In this document: positions 8,465 to 17,983 of the stretch, piece by piece
How the letters are laid out: each line of letters opens with the position of its first letter
Numbering within the stretch: position 1 is the first letter of the stretch
Assembly (NCBI RefSeq): GCF_002005425.1
Contig: NZ_CP019704.1
Span: forward strand, 310,001-374,000
Direction: 5' to 3'
Length of the DNA: 64,000 nucleotides
Source: Polaribacter sp. BM10
GTDB lineage: Bacteria; Bacteroidota; Bacteroidia; Flavobacteriales; Flavobacteriaceae
The notes under the pieces: model-generated
What the model was told of the DNA's origin: nothing
What the model saw: the letters and a program-made list of their open reading frames with translations, nothing else
Database searches by the model: none
Translations under genes and position numbers: made by a program

Positions 8465-10231
8465 ATGCAACATTTTAAAGAATCAAAAAAAAGTAAAACC
8501 AAACCAAAAGTAACCTTAAAACAAGCTTTTAAAACCATTATTTGGCCAAGAAGAAACTTGGTTTTATTGGGTTTGGTATTGATAATTATAAGAAGTCTTT
8601 CTGGTTTTGTCTTGCCATTGCAAAGTAAAGTTTTAATGGACGAAGTTGTGCCAAATAAAGACTTTAATCAACTTTATAATTTGGTTTTAATGGTAATTGG
8701 CGCAATTTTAGTGCAAGCAATTACTTCATTTTTATTGACAAAAGTATTAAGTATTCAGGCACAATATTTAATATCAGAACTTAGAGCACAAGTTCAAAAG
8801 AAAGTGTTGTCTTTACCGATCAGTTTTTTCGATAACACAAAATCTGGCGCTTTAGTTTCTAGAATTATGAGTGATGTAGAAGGAGTAAGAAACCTTATTG
8901 GTACAGGTTTGGTGCAGTTAATTGGTGGTTCATTTACAGCAATTGTAACACTTGTAATTTTATTAAGAATGAATGTTTGGATGACGCTTTTTACGTTTAT
9001 TCCGTTATCTATTTTTGGTTTAATTGCTTTAAAATCTTTCAAATACATTCGACCAATATTTAGAGCAAGAGGTAAAATAAATGCAGAAGTAAAAGGTCGA
9101 TTAACAGAAACTTTAGGCGGCATAAGAGTTATTAAAGCCTTTAATGCAGAACAACAAGAAAGTGAAATTTTTGAAAAAGGAGTAGCAAATATCTACGAAA
9201 ACGTAAAGAAAAGCATGACGGTTACTGCTTTAATGACAAGTTCTTCAACTTTTTTAATAGGATTAGCAACCACAGGTGTTATGGGAATTGGTGGATATTA
9301 CATGATGGAAGGAAGTTTAACTTTTGGAGACTTTATTCAGTTTACATTTTTATTAGCGTTTATGGTTGCACCAATTGTACAAATGAGCAATATTGGTAGC
9401 CAATTAACCGAAGCATTGGCTGGTTTAGACAGAACAGAAGAGCTAATGAATATGGCTGCGGAAGAAGATAACGAGCATAGAACTATTGTTTTAGATGATG
9501 TAAAAGGTGATGTTGTTTTTGAAGATGTTTCGTTTTCTTATGAAGAAGGTAAACAAGTAATAAATAACATTAATTTTAAAGTTCCTGCAGGTTCTGTTAC
9601 TGCTTTGGTGGGGAGTTCTGGTTCTGGTAAATCTACAATTGCAGGTTTGTCGGCAACATTTTTAAATCCAGCAGAGGGTAAAATCACTATAGATAATAAA
9701 GACATGTCTAAGGTTAAATTATCTAGTTTTAGAAAATATTTAGGTGTTGTTTTACAAGATGAATTTTTATTTGAAGGAACCATAAGAGATAATATTTTGT
9801 TTCCTAGACCAAACGCCACTAAAGAAGAGTTGCAAAATGCTGTAAAAGCAGCTTATGTAAACGAATTTACAGATCGTTTTGATGATGGTTTAGATACTTT
9901 AATTGGTGAAAGAGGTGTGAAATTATCTGGCGGACAAAGACAACGATTGGCAATTGCAAGGGCTATTTTGGCAAATCCTAAAATGATTATTTTAGATGAA
10001 GCTACTTCTAGTTTAGATACAGAAAGTGAGGCTTTAATTCAGAAAAGTTTATCAGAATTAGTAAAAGACAGAACCACAATTGTTATTGCGCATAGACTAA
10101 GTACTATTAAAAAAGCAGATCAAATTTTGGTAATAGAGGCTGGGGAAATTGCAGAAAGAGGAACGCATGATGAGTTGATTGCTAAAGAAGGTAGATATTT
10201 TGATTTGTATACGTATCAATCTAAAATTTAG
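8465..10231 (+). CDS. ABC exporter, fused permease and ATPase (MsbA/lipid-exporter-like)
   Basis: This 588-residue half-transporter has an N-terminal exporter domain of six membrane helices (about residues 25-320) and a C-terminal nucleotide-binding domain (about 350-588). Walker A GSSGSGKST lies near residue 385, the signature LSGGQRQR near 488, Walker B MIILDEATSSLD near 510 and the H-loop AHRLST near 545. It works as a homodimer in the inner membrane and exports a hydrophobic substrate, with lipid A-core flipping (MsbA) the best-known case. No peptidase C39 domain is present, so it is not an obvious peptide exporter. Another MsbA paralogue may exist elsewhere, so I give no gene symbol. The next lipoprotein gene follows after 19 bp and is probably co-transcribed. 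Confidence 0.9.
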   Translation: MQHFKESKKSKTKPKVTLKQAFKTIIWPRRNLVLLGLVLIIIRSLSGFVLPLQSKVLMDEVVPNKDFNQLYNLVLMVIGAILVQAITSFLLTKVLSIQAQYLISELRAQVQKKVLSLPISFFDNTKSGALVSRIMSDVEGVRNLIGTGLVQLIGGSFTAIVTLVILLRMNVWMTLFTFIPLSIFGLIALKSFKYIRPIFRARGKINAEVKGRLTETLGGIRVIKAFNAEQQESEIFEKGVANIYENVKKSMTVTALMTSSSTFLIGLATTGVMGIGGYYMMEGSLTFGDFIQFTFLLAFMVAPIVQMSNIGSQLTEALAGLDRTEELMNMAAEEDNEHRTIVLDDVKGDVVFEDVSFSYEEGKQVINNINFKVPAGSVTALVGSSGSGKSTIAGLSATFLNPAEGKITIDNKDMSKVKLSSFRKYLGVVLQDEFLFEGTIRDNILFPRPNATKEELQNAVKAAYVNEFTDRFDDGLDTLIGERGVKLSGGQRQRLAIARAILANPKMIILDEATSSLDTESEALIQKSLSELVKDRTTIVIAHRLSTIKKADQILVIEAGEIAERGTHDELIAKEGRYFDLYTYQSKI

Positions 10232-10250
10232 AAAGTATTAAAAATATATT

Positions 10251-11018
10251 ATGAAAAAATTAGCAGTTGTATTCGTACTTGCATTCACAATTGTTTCTTG
10301 TAAAAATGAAGCCAAAAAAGATGTTAAGCAAAAAGAAGTTGTAGAGGTAAAAGAGTCTAAATTTCCTTCGGAATTGCATAAAGTTTTTCAATTTCATGGC
10401 GGAATTTCAAATTGGCAATCAAACCATTTATTGTCTTTTAATATAAAAGATGAAACGCATACGGTAGCGCTTCAATCTAGAAAAACCGTAATTAATGCAC
10501 CAAAATATTCTTTGGGGTTCGATGGCAATCAGGTTTGGTTAGATGAAGAAAATGATGGTGATTACAAAGGAAATCCGAAGTTTTATTACAATTTATATTT
10601 CTATTTTTATGCAATGCCTTTTGTTTTAGGTGATAACGGAACTGTATATGAAAAAGCAGAAGATTTAGTTTTTGAAAATGTAAAATATCCTGGATTTAAA
10701 ATTTCTTACAAAGCAAATATCGGGAATTCTGCTAATGACAATTATATTGTATACTACAATCCTGAAACTTATAAAATGGAATGGTTAGCCTACACGGTTA
10801 CTTTTAATTCTAAGACATCAAGCAATCGTTATAATTTGATAAAATATAAAAAATGGGAAAATGTAAATGGTTTTCTTTTACCAAACGAAATTATTTGGTA
10901 TGCACAAGACAAAAACGGATTGCCAACAAAACCTGTTGGAAATAGTGTGAAATTTACATTACCATTAATTAGTAAAACAAAAATGGCAAATTCATTTTTT
11001 GAAAAACCAAAAGGTTAA
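10251..11018 (+). CDS. Conserved flavobacterial lipoprotein (DUF6503-like)
   Basis: The 255-residue product starts with a lipoprotein signal peptide, lipobox IVSC with the acylated cysteine at 17, followed by a lysine/glutamate-rich linker. The body (about 40-250) is predicted all-beta. It begins with a FHGGISNWQ segment and contains YNPETYKMEWLAY and WENVNGFLLPNEI, a pattern like LolA/LppX-type lipid-carrier folds and the proteins I recall as DUF6503. It is 19 bp behind the MsbA-like exporter, so a role in lipid or envelope handling is plausible but not shown. The stop codon directly abuts the convergent Nudix gene (next base starts that gene's stop). Confidence 0.7.
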   Translation: MKKLAVVFVLAFTIVSCKNEAKKDVKQKEVVEVKESKFPSELHKVFQFHGGISNWQSNHLLSFNIKDETHTVALQSRKTVINAPKYSLGFDGNQVWLDEENDGDYKGNPKFYYNLYFYFYAMPFVLGDNGTVYEKAEDLVFENVKYPGFKISYKANIGNSANDNYIVYYNPETYKMEWLAYTVTFNSKTSSNRYNLIKYKKWENVNGFLLPNEIIWYAQDKNGLPTKPVGNSVKFTLPLISKTKMANSFFEKPKG

Positions 11019-11567
11019 TTATTTCTTGTTTTTAAATTCAATTATTTTATCATAAACCATACAGTAATACGCATGAAATCTTGGTAACAATACGTTTTCA
11101 AGGTTTTTTGTGTCTTTTAAAACTTTTAAATTGAATAATTTGATGTCATCAACTTCTTCTTCTTGAATTTTTAAAGTTGATAAAGGAGCTTTTAATTCGG
11201 CTATAAAAACATGATGATGCTCGTTGTCTATAATTCCGTTTAGATGCTTTACTTGATGAATTCTTGTGCCAATTTTAATAAAGTCTTTTTCTTGTAATTT
11301 AAGGCCAATTTCTTCAAAAACTTCTCTTTGTGCAGCTACTTTAATAGTTTCTCCTGCGCCAATATGTCCGGCAACAGAAATATCCCATAAACCCGGAAAT
11401 ACTTTTTTTGTCATTGCTCTTTTTTGAAGCAATATTTTGTCATCCGAAGTAAATAACCAGATATGTACAGTGGCATGAAACCAACCGTTTTTATGTGCTT
11501 CAGATTTTAAAGCAGTTTTGCCTGTTGGTTTTCCTTCTGGTGTTAATATGTCTATGAGTTCGTCCAT
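11019..11567 (-). CDS. NUDIX hydrolase, IPP-isomerase-like subgroup
   Basis: This 182-residue protein contains the full Nudix box GHIGAGETIKVAAQREVFEE plus IGL near residues 66-88 (G-x5-E-x7-R-E-x2-E-E-x-G). That motif forms the metal-binding catalytic helix for hydrolysis of nucleoside diphosphates linked to another moiety. The N terminus (MDELIDILTPEGKPTGK...HKNGWFHATVHIWLF) is like that of YfcD/Idi-type Nudix proteins, which resemble isopentenyl diphosphate isomerase. The Idi catalytic cysteine motif is not obvious, so a housecleaning pyrophosphatase is more likely. A perfect hairpin separates it from the upstream peptidase gene on the same strand. Confidence 0.85.
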   Translation of the reverse strand: MDELIDILTPEGKPTGKTALKSEAHKNGWFHATVHIWLFTSDDKILLQKRAMTKKVFPGLWDISVAGHIGAGETIKVAAQREVFEEIGLKLQEKDFIKIGTRIHQVKHLNGIIDNEHHHVFIAELKAPLSTLKIQEEEVDDIKLFNLKVLKDTKNLENVLLPRFHAYYCMVYDKIIEFKNKK

Positions 11568-11576
11568 TTTTAAAAA

Positions 11577-11620
11577 ATTATGAATTACGAATTTGTAATT
11601 AAAAATTCGTAATTCATAAT
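11577..11620. repeat. Perfect 18-bp inverted repeat (hairpin) between Nudix and M42 genes
   Basis: ATTATGAATTACGAATTT at 11577-11594 is the exact reverse complement of AAATTCGTAATTCATAAT at 11603-11620, with an 8-nt loop. The motif AATTACGAATT is itself palindromic. It lies between two minus-strand genes and could act as a transcription attenuator. Its sequence style resembles dispersed palindromes I recall from flavobacterial intergenic regions, but only one copy is in this window. Confidence 0.6.
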
Positions 11621-11629
11621 TAAAGTATT

Positions 11630-12718
11630 TTATTCGAAGTAAGAAAAAGTTTCTCCGTCTTTAATATTTAAAAGTGTTTCGTAAATCATTCTAATTACAT
11701 TTTCTACATCTTCTCTATGCACCATTTCTACAGTTGTGTGCATATATCTTAGTGGTAAAGAAATTAAAGCTGACGCTACACCACCGTTGCTGTAAGCAAA
11801 AGCATCTGTATCTGTACCCGTTGCTCTAGAAAGTGCAGAACGCTGAAAAGGGATTTTTTTAGCTTCGGCAGTTTCTGTAATTAAATCTCGTAATTTTTGT
11901 TGAACCGCTGGCGCGTAAGCAACAACTGGCCCTTTACCAATTTCTAGTAAACCTGCTTTTTTAGGTTCTATCATTGGTGTAGTTGTATCATGTGTTACAT
12001 CGGTAACAATGGCAACATTTGGTTTAATGGTTTGTGTAATCATTTCTGCACCACGCAAGCCAATTTCTTCTTGTACAGAGTTTGTAATGTACAATCCAAA
12101 CGGTAAATCTTTTTTGTTTTCTTTTAATAAACGCGCAACTTCAGCAATCATAAAACCACCCATTCTGTTGTCTAAAGCTCTACAAACAAATTTGTCTCCG
12201 TTTAAAATATGAAACTCATCTGGATAAGTAATTACGCAACCAACATGCACACCCAAAGCTTCTACTTCTTCTTTTGTAGCGCAACCTGTATCAATAAAAA
12301 TATTGTCTGGTTTTGGTGCTTCTTCATTCGATTTGTTTCTTGTATGAATTGCAGGCCACCCAAAAACACCTTTTACAATTCCGTTTTTAGTATGAATATT
12401 TACAATTTTACTTGGTGCAATTTGATGGTCTGATCCACCGTTTCTAATTACATAAATTAATCCGTTATCAGAAATATAATTAACATACCACGATATTTCA
12501 TCTGCGTGTCCTTCGATTACAACTTTATATTTTGCATCCGGATTTATAACACCAACAGCAGAACCATAAGTGTCTGTAATAAATTCATCTACATAAGGTT
12601 TTAGATAGTCCATCCAAATTTTTTGACCTTCCCATTCGTAACCAGTAGGAGCCGCATTATTTAAATATTTTTCTAAAAATGTAAGTGAATCTTTATTTAA
12701 AATTGATTTTTTAGCCAT
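11630..12718 (-). CDS. M42 family metalloaminopeptidase
   Basis: This 362-residue cytoplasmic peptidase has the metal ligands of the M42 (clan MH) family in order. GHADEI lies near residue 71 and CRALDNRMGGF near 178. The catalytic glutamates are in NSVQEEIGLRG near 212. DVTHD follows near 239, and the last ligand histidine is in YMHTTVEMVH near 329. TGTDTDAF near 307 is also conserved. Such enzymes form dodecameric tetrahedral particles that remove N-terminal residues from peptides using two zinc or cobalt ions. Older annotations call relatives glutamyl aminopeptidase or endoglucanase M; there is no glycosidase signature here. It is divergent from the ABC ATPase gene with 150 bp between starts. 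Confidence 0.9.
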   Translation of the reverse strand: MAKKSILNKDSLTFLEKYLNNAAPTGYEWEGQKIWMDYLKPYVDEFITDTYGSAVGVINPDAKYKVVIEGHADEISWYVNYISDNGLIYVIRNGGSDHQIAPSKIVNIHTKNGIVKGVFGWPAIHTRNKSNEEAPKPDNIFIDTGCATKEEVEALGVHVGCVITYPDEFHILNGDKFVCRALDNRMGGFMIAEVARLLKENKKDLPFGLYITNSVQEEIGLRGAEMITQTIKPNVAIVTDVTHDTTTPMIEPKKAGLLEIGKGPVVAYAPAVQQKLRDLITETAEAKKIPFQRSALSRATGTDTDAFAYSNGGVASALISLPLRYMHTTVEMVHREDVENVIRMIYETLLNIKDGETFSYFE

Positions 12719-12868
12719 TATTTATAAATTTATAAAAATTGATTTTTTCTTGATAGATGTAAAAATAATACCATTTTTTAGGATTTCCATTAAAAAAATC
12801 ACAAAATAGTGTAACAAAAGTGCTTACTTTTACACTAATTACACAACATTAACCAACAAAAAAGTAAT

Positions 12869-13759
12869 ATGAAATTAGTTATTAAAAATTTAACCAAAAC
12901 ATATAAAAATGGTGTAAAAGCTATTGATAATTTAAATTTAGAAATTGGCACAGGTATGTTTGGGTTGTTAGGACCAAATGGGGCAGGTAAATCTTCTTTA
13001 ATGAGAACTATTGCAACATTACAAAGTCCGGATGCTGGTTCGATTGCTTTTGGTGATATTAATGTTTTAGAAGACAACATGTCTTTACGTAAAGTTTTGG
13101 GTTATTTACCGCAATCTTTTGGTGTGTATCCTAAAATGTCTGCAGACGAATTGTTAGATTATTTTGCAACTTTAAAAGGAATTGCTAATAAAACAGAAAG
13201 AAAAGCAATTGTAAAAGAAGTGTTAGAAATTACTAATTTATACGAAGTAAGACACAAACATGTTGCAGGTTATTCTGGCGGAATGAAACAGCGTTTTGGT
13301 ATTGCACAACTGCTTTTAAATAATCCTAAATTAATAATTGTTGATGAGCCAACTGCAGGTTTAGATCCGGCAGAAAGACATCGTTTTTTAAATGTTTTAC
13401 GTGAAGTTGGTAGCAATTGCACCGTTATTTTTTCTACGCATATTGTAGAAGACGTAAAAGAGTTGTGTAATGAGATGGCTATTTTAAATGGTGGTAAAAT
13501 CTTAAAACATAGCACGCCTAAAAAAGCAACCGAAGAATTAGAGAATACTATTTGGACCAAAGTAATCCAGAAAGATGATTTAGAAGAAAACATGAAGTTA
13601 TACAACGTTTTGTCTAGAAATTTTAATGCTGATGATACGTTAAATATTAGAGTACACGCTTTAGAGAAACCGTCGGAAGACTTTGTTAAGGCAACACCAC
13701 AGCTAGATGATGTGTATTTTATAGCTTTAAAACAAGATGAACCAGTTTTAACTAATTAA
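12869..13759 (+). CDS. ABC transporter ATPase subunit partnering an M1-fused permease
   Basis: The 296-residue protein has one nucleotide-binding domain (about 1-215): Walker A GPNGAGKSS near residue 36, signature YSGGMKQR near 134, Walker B LIIVDEPTAGLD near 155 and a switch histidine in STHIVED. A C-terminal extension of about 80 residues is typical of ABC-2 type exporters and gliding/drug-type ATPases. It lies 78 bp upstream of the permease/M1 peptidase fusion, so the two likely form one complex. The substrate is unknown. Confidence 0.9.
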   Translation: MKLVIKNLTKTYKNGVKAIDNLNLEIGTGMFGLLGPNGAGKSSLMRTIATLQSPDAGSIAFGDINVLEDNMSLRKVLGYLPQSFGVYPKMSADELLDYFATLKGIANKTERKAIVKEVLEITNLYEVRHKHVAGYSGGMKQRFGIAQLLLNNPKLIIVDEPTAGLDPAERHRFLNVLREVGSNCTVIFSTHIVEDVKELCNEMAILNGGKILKHSTPKKATEELENTIWTKVIQKDDLEENMKLYNVLSRNFNADDTLNIRVHALEKPSEDFVKATPQLDDVYFIALKQDEPVLTN

Positions 13760-13837
13760 TAGTTTTTGATGACGAGTTTTAGTTAAAAAACTCAAAAAAC
13801 AGAATATTTAAAACGAATCGCTTAAAACTATTTTATT

Positions 13838-16800
13838 ATGTTTTCTACAATTTTTAAACAAGAATTAAAATATTGGTTTAACAAGCCAGTTTTTTACATT
13901 TATATTTCAATATTTTTAATAATTTCTTTCTTCTTGTCAGCAACATCTGCAGGTATTTGGGACGGAATTACAGGAACCATGGGTTCTTCTCGAATTGTAA
14001 ACTCGCCAATAGGTATTACAGGTTTATTTAAAGGGTTTACAACTTTAATTTTCTTTTTATTTCCTTCTATTATTGGTGTTTCAATTTATAGAGATTTTAA
14101 AAGTGAAATGCATACCATTTTATATTCGTATCCTTTTACGAAGGCTAATTATTTATTTGCTAAATTTTTTAGCGGAATCGTGGTGGTTTCTGCGATTGTT
14201 TTAGTGATAGCTTTAGGTATGATTATTGGTTTTCGATTTCCAGGAACCAATCAAGACATTGTAGCAAATTTTAATATTGTTACCTATTTAAAAACCTATT
14301 TGGTTTATATTTTACCAAATGTTTTATTTTTTGGTGCCGTAGTTTTTGCTGTGGTTACTTTTTCTAGAAATGTAACCGCTGGATTTATTACAGTAATTAT
14401 TTTAATGTTTGTAGAAGGGGCAATTTCTAGCATTTTATCAGATCCAGAGCAAGCAAGTTTATTAGCGTTGTTAGATCCTTTTGGTTCTTCTGCGTCTTCT
14501 TATTATACAAAATATTGGACGGTTTCAGAACAGAACGAATTGCAAATTCCGATAGGAAAACTAGTAATTTATAATCGTTTGATATGGTTATTAGTATCTA
14601 GTTTAATCTTTGGGTTGGTTTATAAGTATTTTAAGTTCACCCAAAATGCGGTAACATTTTCGTTAAAAAAATCAAAATCAGAAAGAGTTACAAAATCTAA
14701 CTTTAGTGGAGTTACAAAAATTACTTTGCCTAAAGTAACTTATGATTATTCGTTTTTACAAAACCTAAAAGTAATGTGGAAATTGTCTAACATCGATTTT
14801 AAATACATTTTTAAAAGTTTACCATTTATATCAATATTAATTGTAGGGCTTTTAATGCTGTTTGGTACTTTGTTTATTTCAAGTGAAATTTTTGGAACAG
14901 ATACATTGCCTGTAACTTGGCAAATGTTAGGTGGCGGAAACATTTTTAGTCTGTTTGTAATTAATATTTGTACTTTTTTATATGCAGGTATGTTGGTGCA
15001 AAGAGCAAGAATTGCAAAAATTAATCATTTGGTAGATAGCACACCTGTACCAAACTGGACGCTTTTATTCTCTAAGTTTATCGCTATTTTAAAAATGCAA
15101 TTGGTTTTATTGGCTGTAATTATGGTTTCTGGTATGTTGTTTCAGGCATATCAAGGCTATTATAACTTTGAGATTGGGTTGTATATTCAAGAATTATTTG
15201 GTTTAAAATTTTTAAACTATGTAGTTTGGGCATTTTTAGCAATATTTATTCAAACACTATTTAAAAATCAGTATTTAGGTTTGTTGGTATTGCTGATATT
15301 AGCAATCGGAATTCCGTTTTTAGATTTAATAGGAATTGAATTGGCAATTTTTAAATATAACGAAGGGCCAGGTTTTAGTTATTCTGATATGAATGGTTAT
15401 GGATCTGCATTATCTAGATATTTATGGTACAAATTGTATTGGATTTTAGGCGGAACAATTTTATTAATTTTAAGTATTTTATTTTGGGTTAGAGGCATAC
15501 CAAATTCTTTTTCAGAAAGATTAAACATAGCTGTATCTAGATTTAAGATGCCGCAAATAATTAGTTTGTTGGTTGTTGCAGTTGCTTTTATAAGTTTGGG
15601 GGCAACTATTTATACAGCAACCAGATCTAAAGAGAAAAATTCTGCATCTAAACAAGCAGAATTAAATGCTGTAAAATGGGAAAAATCATATAAAAAATAC
15701 GAGAATTATAAGCAACCAAGAATTGTTGCTGTAAAAGCAGATGTTGCTATTTTTCCGAAGAAAAGAACCTATAAAGCAAACGCTGTTTTTACAATGATTA
15801 ATAAAACAGATACAGCAATTGATAGTATTTTCTTAAATCATAATTCGTTAGAAAATACGTTCGAATTTAATAAACCAAACAATTTAGTTTTAGAAGACAC
15901 GGTTTTTAATTTTGATATTTACAAGTTTGAAAATAAAATTTTACCTGGTGATTCTTTGCAACTTACTGTGCATGTAAAAAGTAAAGAAAACACTGTTTTT
16001 CAAAGAAAATCGCCAGTTTTAGCAAACGGAACATTTATCAATAATTTTTCGATGTTTCCTTCTTTAGGATATTCTTCGGGTGGAGAATTGATTGATGATA
16101 AAACGAGAAAAAAATACGATTTACCACCAAATAATTTACGTCCGTTACCAACAGACTCTACAGCATTGGGTAATACTTATATTTCTAAAGATTCTGATTG
16201 GATAGATTTTGAAGCAACCGTATCAACATCCGAAGATCAAATAGCGATTGCGCCTGGTTATTTGCAAAAAGAATGGACAGAAGGGAATCGAAAGTATTTT
16301 CATTATAAAATGGATAGTAAAATGTTGAATTTCTATGCATTTAATTCAGCAAAATATGAAGTTAAAAAAGAAATTTGGAAAGGAATAAGTTTAGAAATTT
16401 ATTATCATAAACAACACGATTATAATTTAGACAGAATGCTAAAAGGTATGAAAGCGTCTATTAATTATAACGAGAAAAACTTTAGTCCGTATCAACACAA
16501 ACAATTAAGAATTATAGAGTTTCCGAGAACACAAGGTACATTTGCCCAATCATTTGCAAACACAATTCCGTTTTCCGAAGGATTTGGTTTTATTGCGGCT
16601 GTAGATGATACAAATGATGACGGAGTAGATTATCCTTTTGCAGTAACGGCTCATGAAGTAGCGCATAAATGGTGGGCACATCAAGTAATTGGTGCAGATG
16701 TTTTAGGTGCAACAATGTTATCAGAAAGTTTATCGGAATATGTAGCATTAAAAGTTTTAGAACATCAAAATGGTAAGCCAAAAATGCGAACGTTTTTAAA

Positions 16801-17494
16801 AGAAGCATTAGACGGTTATTTGATTCAAAGAACTTTAGAAACAAAAAGAGAAAAACCATTAATGTACAATGATGGGCAAGGTTATATTCGTTACCAAAAA
16901 GGATCTTTAGTATTTTATGCATTAAGTGATTATTTAGGTGAAGAAAAATTAAATAATGCCTTAAAAAAATATGTAGAAAAAGTAAAGTTTCAAGAAGCAC
17001 CTTATACAACTTCTTTAGAAATGGTAAATTATATTAAAGAGGTAACACCAGATTCTTTAAAATATGTTATTAAAGATATGTTTGAAACAGTTACGTTGTA
17101 CAAAAATAGAATTGTTGATGCAAAATCTACAGCTTTAGAAAACGGAAAATATAAAGTTGATATTGAATTTGAGGTTTCTAAATACAGAAATGATGAAAAA
17201 GGGAAAAAATATTATGGCCAAAAAGTAGGTGATACATTAAGTTATACAAACGAGAAGTTAAGCAAACCTTTGTTGTCTGTTAAATTAGAAGATTATATAG
17301 ATATCGGTATTTTTACTGAAGAAGAAAAAGACGGCGTAAAAAAAGAAAAGCAATTGTATTTAGAAAAGCATAAGATTACACAAATTCGTAACACAATTTC
17401 TATTATTGTAGATAAAAAGCCTATAGAGGTAGGTGTAGATCCGTACAATAAATTAATTGATACAAAATCTGATGATAATAGGATGAAATTATAA
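13838..17494 (+). CDS. ABC-2 permease fused to an M1 zinc aminopeptidase domain
   Basis: At 1218 residues this is a fusion. The N-terminal half (about 1-600) contains two sets of about six membrane helices, like a duplicated ABC-2 permease. The C-terminal half (about 630-1200) is extracytoplasmic and contains the zinc motif HEVAHKWWAHQ at residues 939-949. A distal glutamate follows in LSES (E963), one residue further from the second histidine than in textbook M1 enzymes. The architecture is known in Bacteroidota as ABC transporter permease/M1 family aminopeptidase. The ATPase is the upstream gene. An inference is that peptides are trimmed at the periplasmic face of the exporter, or that the peptidase processes the exported substrate. 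A strong hairpin terminator follows. Confidence 0.9.
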   Translation: MFSTIFKQELKYWFNKPVFYIYISIFLIISFFLSATSAGIWDGITGTMGSSRIVNSPIGITGLFKGFTTLIFFLFPSIIGVSIYRDFKSEMHTILYSYPFTKANYLFAKFFSGIVVVSAIVLVIALGMIIGFRFPGTNQDIVANFNIVTYLKTYLVYILPNVLFFGAVVFAVVTFSRNVTAGFITVIILMFVEGAISSILSDPEQASLLALLDPFGSSASSYYTKYWTVSEQNELQIPIGKLVIYNRLIWLLVSSLIFGLVYKYFKFTQNAVTFSLKKSKSERVTKSNFSGVTKITLPKVTYDYSFLQNLKVMWKLSNIDFKYIFKSLPFISILIVGLLMLFGTLFISSEIFGTDTLPVTWQMLGGGNIFSLFVINICTFLYAGMLVQRARIAKINHLVDSTPVPNWTLLFSKFIAILKMQLVLLAVIMVSGMLFQAYQGYYNFEIGLYIQELFGLKFLNYVVWAFLAIFIQTLFKNQYLGLLVLLILAIGIPFLDLIGIELAIFKYNEGPGFSYSDMNGYGSALSRYLWYKLYWILGGTILLILSILFWVRGIPNSFSERLNIAVSRFKMPQIISLLVVAVAFISLGATIYTATRSKEKNSASKQAELNAVKWEKSYKKYENYKQPRIVAVKADVAIFPKKRTYKANAVFTMINKTDTAIDSIFLNHNSLENTFEFNKPNNLVLEDTVFNFDIYKFENKILPGDSLQLTVHVKSKENTVFQRKSPVLANGTFINNFSMFPSLGYSSGGELIDDKTRKKYDLPPNNLRPLPTDSTALGNTYISKDSDWIDFEATVSTSEDQIAIAPGYLQKEWTEGNRKYFHYKMDSKMLNFYAFNSAKYEVKKEIWKGISLEIYYHKQHDYNLDRMLKGMKASINYNEKNFSPYQHKQLRIIEFPRTQGTFAQSFANTIPFSEGFGFIAAVDDTNDDGVDYPFAVTAHEVAHKWWAHQVIGADVLGATMLSESLSEYVALKVLEHQNGKPKMRTFLKEALDGYLIQRTLETKREKPLMYNDGQGYIRYQKGSLVFYALSDYLGEEKLNNALKKYVEKVKFQEAPYTTSLEMVNYIKEVTPDSLKYVIKDMFETVTLYKNRIVDAKSTALENGKYKVDIEFEVSKYRNDEKGKKYYGQKVGDTLSYTNEKLSKPLLSVKLEDYIDIGIFTEEEKDGVKKEKQLYLEKHKITQIRNTISIIVDKKPIEVGVDPYNKLIDTKSDDNRMKL

Positions 17495-17517
17495 CTTCTT
17501 CTGGTTAATTTAGAGCA

Positions 17518-17553
17518 CAAAAAAAGCAACTACTTTTAGGTAGTTGCTTTTTT
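17518..17553 (+). terminator. Intrinsic terminator after the permease/M1 gene
   Basis: GCAACTAC at 17526-17533 pairs with GTAGTTGC at 17540-17547 around a 6-nt loop. The stem is flanked by A-run and T-run, so the hairpin is extended and followed by six T residues. It lies 24 bp after the stop codon. Confidence 0.85.
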
Positions 17554-17983
17554 AGATAGGGGTAAATGCTTTTATAATAATAACGTAGATTTTGTTAGGG
17601 CAAAAAGAACGTATAAAAATTATTTACCAGTTAGGGGTTAAATATTATTTGATAATGAATTATCAAACAACATTACAATAATAGTAAAAAATATGTTAAA
17701 AAAACAAATTAAAAATAAAAAAAATCATTAATTCTTAATTCATTTAAAGCTTTTATAAGTTTTTGATTATGTATTTTATTGTTTAATAGTGTTTTAGGTG
17801 TTGTTTTTTGCAATCGATGTAATTGCTGTTTTTTCAGTATTTATAATTTGACAACACCAAAAACAAAATTGATTCTATGTTATTGCAAATAATTAGGTAA
17901 ATATTACTCTAAAATGATGCGTAATTAATCAAGAAACTTAAGATAATAATTACTATTTTTATTTTTTTTCAAATAGATACTAA
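17554..17983. other. AT-rich gap with one palindrome; no gene seen
   Basis: The 490-bp space between the permease/M1 gene and the next ORF contains the terminator above and a near-perfect palindrome at 17648-17667 (TTTGATAAT, GA, ATTATCAAA). The palindrome could be an operator. Stops occur in all frames over the rest. I see no tRNA-like or conserved RNA structure and no convincing promoter for the following gene. Confidence 0.4.

Noticed and set aside
8465..10231. MsbA-like exporter as the dedicated secretor of the small acidic peptide at 7764-7973
   Set aside because: There is no C39 peptidase domain, the peptide has a normal Sec signal rather than a double-glycine leader, and the genes are divergent with a long gap.
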